DNA of 9,050 nucleotides from the NCBI GenBank assembly GCA_964530075.1, contig CAZGXU010000063.1, positions 1 to 9,050 on the forward strand, in the 5' to 3' direction. The notes under the pieces were generated by a model. It was not told the DNA's origin and did no database searches. It was given only the letters and a program-made list of their open reading frames with translations. Both the position numbers and the translations under genes were made by a program. Origin of the DNA: JANQEA01 sp964530075. GTDB lineage: Bacteria > Bipolaricaulota > Bipolaricaulia > UBA7950 > UBA9294. Of this stretch, positions 1-5,551 are shown in pieces (position 1 is the stretch's first letter; each line of letters starts with the position of its first letter).

Positions 1-6
1 GAGAAA

Positions 7-25
7 CATGCTCTAATGAAGCATG
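7..25. repeat. Short inverted repeat over the transposase start codon
   Basis: CATGCT (7-12) and AGCATG (20-25) are perfect inverse complements around a 7-nt loop, and the right arm contains the transposase ATG. In RNA this could partly hide the start codon and lower expression, a common theme for transposase genes. A 6-bp stem is short and may be chance. Confidence 0.3.
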
Positions 26-1090
26 CCAAGACAAGCAGTTGCGGTAGTTCTCGCGCCGGAAGAGCGCAAGACGCTGGAAGGACTCGCCAGTTCGCGCACC
101 GAACCGTACCGGAAGGTCCAACGTGCAAGGCTGATCGTGATGGCAGCCGACGGGATGCCCAACGTACAGATCGCCAAGGAGGTCGGTCTGTCCCGGGCGA
201 TGGTGGTGCAATGGCGTCAGCGGTTCGTCCGGGAGCGGATGGCGGGGTTGATGGATCGTCCTCGATCAGGGCGACCCCGGGTGTACACGAAGGAGGATCG
301 GCTCCGGGTGGTGGAGACCGCCTGTACGCAGACGCCGCCGGGAGAAACCCATTGGAGTATCCGCAGCCTGGCCAAGGCGACGGGGGTGAAGAAAGACGCT
401 GTCCACCAGATCCTGCGGGAGAACAAGCTGAAACCTCATCGAGTGGGGACGTTCTCGCGCTCTCCCGATCCTGATTTCGTTGAGAAGGTGCTCGATGTGG
501 TCGGGTTGTACCTTGACCCACCCGAGAACGCGATCGTCCTGTGTGTCGATGAGAAGACACAGGTCCAGGCGCTGGATCGTACGCAGCCGATGCTGCCGAT
601 GCGGCCGGATCAGATCGAGCGGCACACCCACGACTACAAGCGAAACGGCACCGTACAGCTGTATGCGGCGCTGGAAGTCCACGCAGGTCGGGTGGTCCCT
701 CGCATTGAGGATCGCCACCGCTCCCGCGAGTTCATCGCGTTCATGAACCAGCTGTTGCGGACCTACCCCAAGCGGGAGATCCATGTCATCCTCGACAACG
801 TCATCACCCACCGATCCAAGGAAGTGCAAAAGTGGCACAGCCAGCCGAAGCACCGGCGAGTGATCTTCCACTTCACCCCGACCTACTCGTCATGGCTGAA
901 CCTGATCGAGGTGCTATTCAACCTGGTGCAGGCAAAGGTTCTACGCCGGGGCCGGTTCCCGACGAAACAGACGTTGGTGACGAAGCTACTGGAGTACATC
1001 GAGCAGTTCAACCAGGAGGGGAAGGTGTTTCAGTGGACCAAGCCCGCTGAGGCCATCTTCCATTCGCTGAATTACCAGACGCGACACTAG
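23..1090 (+). CDS. IS630-family DDE transposase
   Basis: This 355-residue protein would cut and re-insert its own element. IS630 elements, related to Tc1/mariner, normally target TA. Seen: an N-terminal helix-turn-helix region (about residues 45-70, IAKEVGLSRAMVVQWRQRF), followed by the linker RPRSGRPR (79-86) typical of the family. The C-terminal catalytic domain has D176 (VLCVDEKTQ), D258 (HVILDN.ITH) and E296 (SSWLNLIEVLF), so all three acidic residues are present. The second D and the E are separated by 37 residues. An in-frame TAA at 14-16 makes the ATG at 23 the first possible start; no good Shine-Dalgarno is visible. The reading frame is intact. No matching terminal inverted repeats were found: the left end may lie before base 1, and the right side runs directly into an IS110 remnant, so the mobility of this copy is doubtful. 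Confidence 0.93.
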   Translation: MPRQAVAVVLAPEERKTLEGLASSRTEPYRKVQRARLIVMAADGMPNVQIAKEVGLSRAMVVQWRQRFVRERMAGLMDRPRSGRPRVYTKEDRLRVVETACTQTPPGETHWSIRSLAKATGVKKDAVHQILRENKLKPHRVGTFSRSPDPDFVEKVLDVVGLYLDPPENAIVLCVDEKTQVQALDRTQPMLPMRPDQIERHTHDYKRNGTVQLYAALEVHAGRVVPRIEDRHRSREFIAFMNQLLRTYPKREIHVILDNVITHRSKEVQKWHSQPKHRRVIFHFTPTYSSWLNLIEVLFNLVQAKVLRRGRFPTKQTLVTKLLEYIEQFNQEGKVFQWTKPAEAIFHSLNYQTRH

Positions 1091-1092
1091 GT

Positions 1093-1386
1093 CGGAGAAA
1101 GATCTCCTCTCTGGTCGGAGTTGCCCCGTTCAACTGCGACAGCGGTGTGCGGAAGGGGAAAAGAGCTGTGTGGGGAGGACGAGCACAGGTGCGCAGTGCG
1201 CTGTACATGAGCGTGATGGTGGGAATACGGTGCAACGACCGGATTCGGGTCTTCTACCGGCGATTGCGTAAGCAGGGCAAGTCGACAAAGGTGGTTCTGG
1301 TCGCCTGCATGCGAAAGCTCCTCACGATTCTCAACGCCATGATCAGAGACCACGTCCCTTGGCAGCCTCAGTCCGTCAACACTTGA
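1093..1386 (+). pseudogene. IS110-family transposase, C-terminal remnant
   Basis: Read in frame up to the TGA at 1384-1386, this stretch gives about 97 residues matching the C-terminal (Transposase_20 type) part of IS110-family recombinases. Recognisable blocks are SLVGVAPFNCDSG, KGKRAVWGGRAQVRSALYMS, IRVFYRRLRKQGK, and VALVA.MRKLL-like VVLVACMRKLLTILNAM. The Ser of the APFNCDSG block sits where the family has its catalytic serine. The N-terminal RuvC-like DEDD domain, roughly two thirds of a 330-400 residue protein, is absent, so this is a dead fragment. The nearest in-frame start-like codon is the GTG at 1147, which lies inside the conserved domain. IS110-like residues (ELPDATLGRRK) may extend back to about 1069, overlapping the end of the IS630 gene in another frame. 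Confidence 0.85.
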
Positions 1387-1754
1387 CGACCAACATGGTT
1401 GCTCGGGTCTCCCGCTGACGACGCGCCTTTCCGAAGAGGAAGCGAGATAGTGGCCTAGAGAAGAGAGCTTCAAGCCCAGGAACAGGAGAGAACTAAGGTT
1501 CTCCAATCGTTCACGCAGGCTCCACAGAGAGCCCAATTCCTCTGCTAGTCAGCTCATTCACACTCCGCTGTAGTGTTCCCGATGCGGACCCACCCCGAAA
1601 GGCTTACACCATCGACGTTTGTGATCCAGATCCTATAGGCACTCGAACATGGTAGAATGCTCGACTGCCCCGCGTCCACTGCATGACGGGCGCAATCACA
1701 GGTTCTCTTGCCATTCGGATTTCAAGCGTCTTGATTTCCACTCTCCGCAGGCCG
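1387..1754. other. Intergenic stretch between IS110 remnant and purH
   Basis: No coding frame here resembles a real gene; open frames on either strand are short or are antisense shadows. The first part is probably the 3' flank of the lost IS110 element. Small stem-loops are visible: GAGAAC/GTTCTC (1488-1503, 4-nt loop), GGCTC/GAGCC (1518-1533) and TCAAG/CTTGA (1722-1734, 3-nt loop), besides the longer hairpin at 1638-1669. None is followed by a convincing T-tract on either strand, so I do not call a purH terminator. Confidence 0.5.
1638..1669. repeat. Symmetric imperfect hairpin downstream of purH
   Basis: The arms pair as GGCA/TGCC, TCGA/TCGA and CAT/ATG, separated by two single-base symmetric mismatches (C-C and A-C), with the loop GGTAGA (1651-1656). 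That makes 11 pairs in 32 bases. It lies between the purH 3' end and the IS110 remnant. There is no T-run on either side, so it is not a canonical intrinsic terminator. It could be an insertion-sequence end, a REP-like element, or an mRNA 3'-end stabiliser; the sequence does not decide. Confidence 0.45.
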
Positions 1755-3266
1755 TCAGTGGCGAAACCCGCGCCGACTGGTGAAGAGAAGAGCGATGCCG
1801 TGCTCGTCGGCGGCGCGGATGACCTCATCATCACGGATCGAACCGCCAGGTTCGATGATCGCAGTGATGCCGGCCTCGGCGGACGCATCGATCGAGTCGC
1901 GGAATGGGAAGAATGCGTCGGACGCCAGCACCGATCCGTTCGCGCGGTCTCCGGCCTTTCGGATCGCCAGCTCGACGGCGTCTACCCGGCTCATCTGCCC
2001 GGCGCCGATTCCCGTCGTACACCTGCTCTTGGACAAGAGGATCGCGTTCGACTTCACCCACCGGACCGCCTTCCACGCAAAGACGAGGTCGTCGAGTTCC
2101 GATTCCGTGGGCTGGCGCGAACTGACGATCTGCAGACCATCGCGGGGCATCTCTCCCGTACTGGCCGTCTGAGCGATCAGCCCGAACGCGGTCTCGTGGA
2201 TCTCGACTCCGAGTCCCTGGTCGAGCAGGTCCCTGCCTGCTTCGATGATCAAGAGCTTCTCCCGCCTCCGGAGCGTCTCCAGCGCATCGGGGTCGAACGC
2301 CGGGGCGACGAGAGCATCGACGAAGTGAGCGGCGACGAACTCCGCCGCCACTTGGGTCAGCGGACGGTTGACCCCGACGATCCCGCCGAAGGCGGACTTC
2401 GAATCAGCGTCGTACGCCTGCCGGACGGCCTCGTCGATTGTGGCGGCGGAGCAGAGACCGCATGGGTTCGTGTGCTTGACGAAGACGGCCGCTGGATCCG
2501 AGAATGCGTACGGGATACGCAGTGCCGCGTCCAGATCGAGAAGGTTGTTGTAGGAGGGTGGTCCTCCCTGGAGCTGCTTGTACGCGGTTCGGTCTCCGTA
2601 GAGGGTCGCCCGTTGATGCTTGTTCTCACCCGCTCGCAGCGAACGCTTCGCTGAACCGACCACGTTGAGCTGAGCGGGGAGCGGTTCCTGGGAGAAGTAG
2701 TTCGCGATCGCGGTGTTGTAGCGAACGACGTGATCGAACGCCTTGCGCGCGAGATCGCGGGAGACCTCGGCGCGGAGGCCTCCGTGTGCGCGAAGCTCAC
2801 TGAGAAGGACCGCGTAGTCGCTGGGATCGGTCAGGACGGCGACCCACCGGTGGTTCTTTGCCGCCGCGCGGATCAGCGCCTCTCCTCCGATGTCGATCAG
2901 CTCTGTCGCCTCGTTCATCAGCGTGTCGTGTGTGACGGCCGCCTCAAACGGATACAGATTAACGACGACGAGATCGATGAGCTTAATCCCATGCGCCTCG
3001 ACGTCGGCGGCGTCCCCCTCGTCGTCGCGACGGGCCAGGATCCCCGCGTGCACCAGCGGATGGAGGGTCTTTACTCGGCCGCCGACCAGTTCCGGGTAGC
3101 CCGTGTAGTCGGCGAGGTCCTCCACGACAAGAGAGGCGCCGCGCAGATGCCGCGCCGTTCCCCCGCTTGCCAGAAGCTCCACGCCCAGCTCGGCCAATCC
3201 GCCCGCCAATTCGGACAGCCCCGTCTTGTCCGATGCGCTGAAGAACGCTCGTCGAATCGTTAGCAA
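1755..3266 (-). CDS. purH: Bifunctional AICAR formyltransferase / IMP cyclohydrolase
   Basis: PurH catalyses the last two steps of de novo IMP synthesis in the cytosol: formylation of AICAR by 10-formyl-THF, then ring closure. The TTG start at 3266 gives 503 residues, close to the usual 505-530, and begins MLTIRRAFFSASDKTG like family members; GGGGG lies 9 nt upstream. An upstream ATG at 3617 is in frame, but its first 117 residues look non-coding. Residues 1 to about 195 form the cyclohydrolase (MGS-like) domain, with SASDKTG (10-16), SGGTA (34-38), GRVKTLHPLVHAGIL (63-77) and IDIGGEALIRAAAKNH (124-139). The rest is the transformylase, with KHTNPCG (264-270, the K-H catalytic pair), SKSAFGGIVG (289-298), VKSNAI (404-409), GIGAGQMSR (419-427) and EPGGSIRDDEV (472-482). 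It ends with the usual FRH. It is divergent from the his operon, whose HisH/HisF step releases AICAR. Confidence 0.96.
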   Translation of the reverse strand: MLTIRRAFFSASDKTGLSELAGGLAELGVELLASGGTARHLRGASLVVEDLADYTGYPELVGGRVKTLHPLVHAGILARRDDEGDAADVEAHGIKLIDLVVVNLYPFEAAVTHDTLMNEATELIDIGGEALIRAAAKNHRWVAVLTDPSDYAVLLSELRAHGGLRAEVSRDLARKAFDHVVRYNTAIANYFSQEPLPAQLNVVGSAKRSLRAGENKHQRATLYGDRTAYKQLQGGPPSYNNLLDLDAALRIPYAFSDPAAVFVKHTNPCGLCSAATIDEAVRQAYDADSKSAFGGIVGVNRPLTQVAAEFVAAHFVDALVAPAFDPDALETLRRREKLLIIEAGRDLLDQGLGVEIHETAFGLIAQTASTGEMPRDGLQIVSSRQPTESELDDLVFAWKAVRWVKSNAILLSKSRCTTGIGAGQMSRVDAVELAIRKAGDRANGSVLASDAFFPFRDSIDASAEAGITAIIEPGGSIRDDEVIRAADEHGIALLFTSRRGFRH

Positions 3267-3282
3267 GATACGACACCCCCAA

Positions 3283-3302
3283 GCCCGCGTGTTGCCGCGG
3301 GC
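3283..3302 (-). promoter_or_regulatory. Hairpin in the purH 5' leader
   Basis: GCCCGCG (3283-3289) and CGCGGGC (3296-3302) form a perfect 7-bp GC-only stem with a 6-nt loop. On the purH transcript it lies between the predicted start site (about 3308) and the G-rich ribosome-binding stretch, so it sits at the very 5' end of the mRNA. It could protect the mRNA or tune initiation at the TTG codon. No T-run follows, so it is not a terminator, and no purine-riboswitch core is visible. Confidence 0.45.
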
Positions 3303-3314
3303 GAGATGCGTGAC

Positions 3315-3343
3315 AGGATAGGAGAGGGGCCGAGGGGGTTCAA
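3315..3343 (-). promoter_or_regulatory. Predicted sigma-70-type promoter for purH
   Basis: On the minus strand, TTGAAC (complement of 3338-3343) and TATCCT (complement of 3315-3320) are separated by exactly 17 bp. Transcription would start near 3308 and leave a leader of about 40 nt before the TTG start. Each hexamer differs from consensus at two positions (TTGACA, TATAAT). The position fits a divergent arrangement with the his promoter about 70 bp away. Confidence 0.6.
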
Positions 3344-3413
3344 CCCGATCGATGGGATCCCCTGCGGGCAAGAGCTTTCGACATCCCTCAACTCCGCCGA
3401 GGAGAGGGGGAGG

Positions 3414-3442
3414 TTGACAAAGCGACGAGGCCGACCTATGCT
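3414..3442 (+). promoter_or_regulatory. Predicted strong sigma-70-type promoter for the his operon
   Basis: A perfect -35 hexamer TTGACA (3414-3419) and TATGCT (3437-3442, four of six consensus positions) are separated by the optimal 17 bp. The likely start is the A at about 3448. The transcript would carry a leader of about 217 nt before hisZ, which contains the HHH leader peptide and a terminator. It is the best promoter match I found in the window. Confidence 0.75.
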
Positions 3443-3450
3443 GCTCTATT

Positions 3451-3529
3451 CCATTGCAGGTAGGGGAGCAGGCAACATGGCCGATCAGCGCATGCGCTTC
3501 GAGAAGGTCCGTGTTCTTCCCTGCAATGG
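3451..3529 (+). promoter_or_regulatory. Long-range 10-bp stem enclosing the leader start
   Basis: CCATTGCAGG (3451-3460) and CCTGCAATGG (3520-3529) are perfect inverse complements 59 nt apart. The left arm is at the very 5' end of the predicted transcript; the right arm covers leader-peptide codons 15-18. The enclosed loop holds the leader Shine-Dalgarno (3462-3468), its ATG (3477) and a 12-bp perfect palindrome AGCGCATGCGCT (3487-3498). A ribosome translating the leader would open the stem. I infer a role as the first (A:B-like) stem of the attenuator. Confidence 0.6.
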
Positions 3530-3563
3530 GTTCGTTGCGCATCATCATAGCGTTCGGGCCTAG
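3477..3563 (+). CDS. hisL: Candidate his leader peptide with three tandem His codons
   Basis: This 28-codon ORF has a good Shine-Dalgarno (AGGGGAG, 3462-3468) 8 nt before its ATG. The peptide begins MADQRMRFEK and ends VAHHHSVRA, with CAT CAT CAT at 3540-3548, five codons before the TAG. It lies just downstream of a strong promoter and is followed by a hairpin and a rho-independent terminator ahead of hisZ. This is the layout of amino-acid attenuation: low charged tRNA-His would stall the ribosome on the His run and change RNA folding so that polymerase reads into the operon. The known enteric HisL has a longer run of seven His codons, so control here may be weaker. The gene name is by analogy of position and content, since leader peptides show no sequence homology. 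No T-box motif (AGGGTGG...) was seen. Confidence 0.7.
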   Translation: MADQRMRFEKVRVLPCNGFVAHHHSVRA

Positions 3564-3566
3564 GTA

Positions 3567-3593
3567 GCGACTCGCTGTTCGAAGCGAAGTCGC
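3567..3593 (+). promoter_or_regulatory. Leader hairpin between leader peptide and terminator
   Basis: GCGACTCGCT (3567-3576) pairs with AGCGAAGTCGC (3583-3593) with a single bulged A, leaving the 6-nt loop GTTCGA. It begins 3 nt after the leader stop codon. A ribosome at the stop codon would cover its left arm, whereas one stalled on the His codons would leave it free. This is the behaviour expected of the middle stem of an attenuator. I could not identify by eye a strong alternative pairing to the terminator arm. Confidence 0.6.
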
Positions 3594-3611
3594 GAACCAA
3601 AGCCCGGTGTG

Positions 3612-3641
3612 AGCCAACGGTCACTTGACCGGTGGCTTTTT
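3612..3641 (+). terminator. Rho-independent terminator (attenuator) before hisZ
   Basis: AGCCAACGGTCA (3612-3623) and TGACCGGTGGCT (3626-3637) pair at 11 of 12 positions, with one A-G mismatch; opening the innermost pair gives a 4-nt loop. TTTTT (3637-3641) follows at once. It lies between the leader-peptide stop (3563) and the hisZ ATG (3666), so it would end transcription before the structural genes. A second copy of part of the left arm, AAAGCCCGG (3599-3607), could pair with the same right arm and may matter for switching. Confidence 0.75.
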
Positions 3642-3665
3642 CATTGGAATGGAAAGGTGATCCTG

Positions 3666-4916
3666 ATGCAGCGGGAGAGGCTCACGGGGGCGGAACAGGT
3701 TGCGCCGATGACGCCGCTCGGCACGGTGGATGTTCTCCTGGATGACGCAGTGCGAAAGTCAGCGATCGAGTTGTCGTTTCGCGAGCTGTTCGCGTCGTGG
3801 GGATACGGAGAGGTCATTCCTCCGATCTTCGAGCGGTATGAGAACCTCCTTGCCGGGGGGATCCAGCCTGAGTGGATGTACCGCTTCACCGATGCCGGTG
3901 GGGAGATCCTCGCGCTTCGCCCCGATTTGACGACGCAAGTTGCGCGCATCGTCGCGACGCGACTGCGCGAACAGCCCAAGCCGCTTCGCTTGTTCTACAT
4001 CGGAAACGTCATCCGCCAGCCGAAGTCGTCGATGGGAGGACGAGCGGAGTTCTCCCAGGCGGGGGTCGAACTGGTCGGTTCGAGCGAACCGGCCGCCGAC
4101 GCCGAGGTCGTTGCGATCGCGATCGAGGCGCTCCTGCGACTTGATGTCGACGACTTCCAGGTCCATCTCGGCCAGAGCGCGTTCTTTCGAGGGATCGTCG
4201 AGGAGACCCCGATGACCGAGGCCGAGGCCATCGGCATCAAGGAGCGGCTTGACCGCCGGGATCGAGAGGCGCTCGACCGCTACTTGAAGGAGCTCGATCT
4301 CTCCGACGAGCATGCCCGGTTGATCCGTGCTTGCCTTGCTCTCTGTGGTGGAGAGGAGGTCCTCGAACGCGCCGGCGCATTGGTCGACAGCCGGACGTCG
4401 AAGGACGCGATCGCCAACCTCGGCAAGGTCTACAACGCGCTCGTCGACTACGGGCTGAACGACCGTGTGGTCATCGATCTCGCCGAGGTCCGCGGGCTTG
4501 GGTACTACACGGGGATGATGGTCGAGGGATTCAGCCGGTCGCTGAGCGTTCCCATCCTTGAGGGCGGCCGCTACGATAACTTGGTCGAGCGGTTCGGCGA
4601 TCCGTGCCCGGCGGTGGGATGCGCACTCGACCTGCCGAGAATCGGAACGATCCTGGAGACGAAGGGGACGGCGCCGTCGCCCGCTGCCGACGCCCTCGTC
4701 CGATATCCCGCCCCGCTGCGGTCGCAGGCCTACGCGCTTGCCGCCACGCTGCGGGCGGAGGGGCGCCGCGTCGAGTCGGACCTCGCGGAACGGGACGAGG
4801 AGGAGGCGATGGCCTACGCACGGCGACGCAGGATCCGGGAGCTGATCACCGTCGAGGGCGACGGGACGAGGATCGTCGACGTCGAGTCCGGAGATCCCAG
4901 GGGAGGGGAATCATGA
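3666..4916 (+). CDS. hisZ: ATP phosphoribosyltransferase regulatory subunit (HisRS-like)
   Basis: HisZ is a catalytically inactive paralogue of histidyl-tRNA synthetase. It binds short-form HisG and carries the histidine feedback site of ATP phosphoribosyltransferase, the first histidine step. The protein has 416 residues. Seen: a class II synthetase-like core with TPLGTVDVLL (16-25), ALRPDLTTQVAR (83-94), a motif-2-like LFYIGNVIR...FSQAGVELVG (109-138), RGLGYYTGMMVEG (276-288), GGRYDNLVERFG (300-311) and a motif-3-like VGCALDLPRI (317-326). The last 75 or so residues resemble a reduced anticodon-binding domain. ATG 3666 is preceded by AAGGTGA at suitable spacing; an in-frame GTG at 3609 would place the terminator inside the gene, so I reject it. 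The ATG of hisG overlaps its stop. It could be mistaken for hisS, but the adjoining short hisG settles the call. Confidence 0.93.
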   Translation: MQRERLTGAEQVAPMTPLGTVDVLLDDAVRKSAIELSFRELFASWGYGEVIPPIFERYENLLAGGIQPEWMYRFTDAGGEILALRPDLTTQVARIVATRLREQPKPLRLFYIGNVIRQPKSSMGGRAEFSQAGVELVGSSEPAADAEVVAIAIEALLRLDVDDFQVHLGQSAFFRGIVEETPMTEAEAIGIKERLDRRDREALDRYLKELDLSDEHARLIRACLALCGGEEVLERAGALVDSRTSKDAIANLGKVYNALVDYGLNDRVVIDLAEVRGLGYYTGMMVEGFSRSLSVPILEGGRYDNLVERFGDPCPAVGCALDLPRIGTILETKGTAPSPAADALVRYPAPLRSQAYALAATLRAEGRRVESDLAERDEEEAMAYARRRRIRELITVEGDGTRIVDVESGDPRGGES

Positions 4917-5551
4917 GAAGGCTGACGGTGGCGGTCCCCAAGGGGAGGCTGCTCGCCCCCACGTTCGACCTGTTCGAGCGCATCGGCGTCGTCGTCTCGG
5001 AGTACACCGACGACTCGAGGGCCCTTGTCTTCTCCTCCGACGAGGGACGGTACCGCTTCCTGATCGCGAAGCCGATGGACGTTCCGACGTTCGTCGAGTA
5101 CGGCACGGCGGATCTCGGCGTCGTCGGATCCGACGTCCTCTTGGAGGGGGAGCACGACGTCCTCCAGCCGCTCGATCTCCGCTACGGCGCCTGTCGACTG
5201 GTCGTCGCCGCCCCGGAAGAGGTCGCGAACGAGCAGCTCGCGCTTCACACGGTCCACCGCGTGGCGACAAAGTATCCCAACACGGCCGCGCGCTACTTCG
5301 CCGGACGCGGCCTCCAGGCTGAGACGATCAAGCTCTACGGATCGGTGGAGCTGGCCCCGAGCACGGGGCTCTCCACCCTGATCGTCGATCTCGTCCAGAC
5401 GGGCACGACGCTCAGGGAGAACGGTCTGACGCCGATCGCCGAGATCGCTTCGACCAGCGCCCGGCTGATCGTCAACCGAGCCAGTCACAAGATCCACTTC
5501 GGTGAAATCGGCGGGGTCATCCAAGCTTTGTCGGAGGCCGTTACATGCTGA
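4913..5551 (+). CDS. hisG: ATP phosphoribosyltransferase catalytic subunit, short form
   Basis: HisG condenses ATP with PRPP to phosphoribosyl-ATP, the committed step of histidine synthesis. At 212 residues it is the short form, lacking the C-terminal regulatory domain of the roughly 300-residue HisG, and therefore needs HisZ, which is encoded directly upstream. Seen: VAVPKGRL (6-13) at the N-terminus, GTADLGVVGSDVLLE (64-78), VATKYPNTAARYF (117-129), GSVELAPSTGLSTLIVDL (143-160) and the PRPP-binding loop VQTGTTLRENGL (161-172). ATG 4913 overlaps the hisZ TGA by 4 nt (ATGA) and is preceded by a strong GGGAGGGG, which argues against longer in-frame starts inside hisZ. Its end overlaps hisD. 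Confidence 0.97.
   Translation: MRRLTVAVPKGRLLAPTFDLFERIGVVVSEYTDDSRALVFSSDEGRYRFLIAKPMDVPTFVEYGTADLGVVGSDVLLEGEHDVLQPLDLRYGACRLVVAAPEEVANEQLALHTVHRVATKYPNTAARYFAGRGLQAETIKLYGSVELAPSTGLSTLIVDLVQTGTTLRENGLTPIAEIASTSARLIVNRASHKIHFGEIGGVIQALSEAVTC

Noticed and set aside
14..1075. Loose similarity between TAATGAAGCATG near 14 and the reverse complement of the IS630 gene end near 1074, as terminal inverted repeats
   Set aside because: Only scattered matches with a gap; not better than chance by eye.
1090..1120. 8-bp direct repeat GGTCGGAG (1090-1097 and 1113-1120) as a target-site duplication
   Set aside because: The copies are only 23 bp apart and the second lies in conserved IS110 coding sequence; IS630 duplicates TA, not 8 bp.
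1087..1536. 149-residue minus-strand ORF
   Set aside because: It is the antisense shadow of the IS110 remnant, with no family-like motifs and low-complexity Ser/His-rich composition.
1630..1715. tRNA-like stretch (GGTAGAATGCTCGACT)
   Set aside because: The D-loop-like GGTAGA is suggestive, but no 7-bp acceptor stem, anticodon stem or T-arm could be assembled. The bases are better explained by the hairpin at 1638-1669.
1722..1734. TCAAG/CTTGA stem as a purH terminator
   Set aside because: Only 5 bp, and on the purH (minus) strand no run of T follows.
3267..3617. In-frame extension of purH to an ATG at 3617 (620 residues)
   Set aside because: The extra 117 residues resemble no PurH, and they would run antisense through the his promoter, leader peptide and terminator. 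PurH homology begins right after the TTG at 3266.
3609..3665. Upstream GTG start for hisZ at 3609
   Set aside because: It precedes the terminator hairpin, lacks a good ribosome-binding site and adds residues unlike HisZ. ATG 3666 has AAGGTGA at good spacing.
3448..3665. T-box riboswitch in the his leader
   Set aside because: No AGGGTGG-type T-box motif or specifier-loop architecture is visible; the translated HHH peptide explains the leader better.
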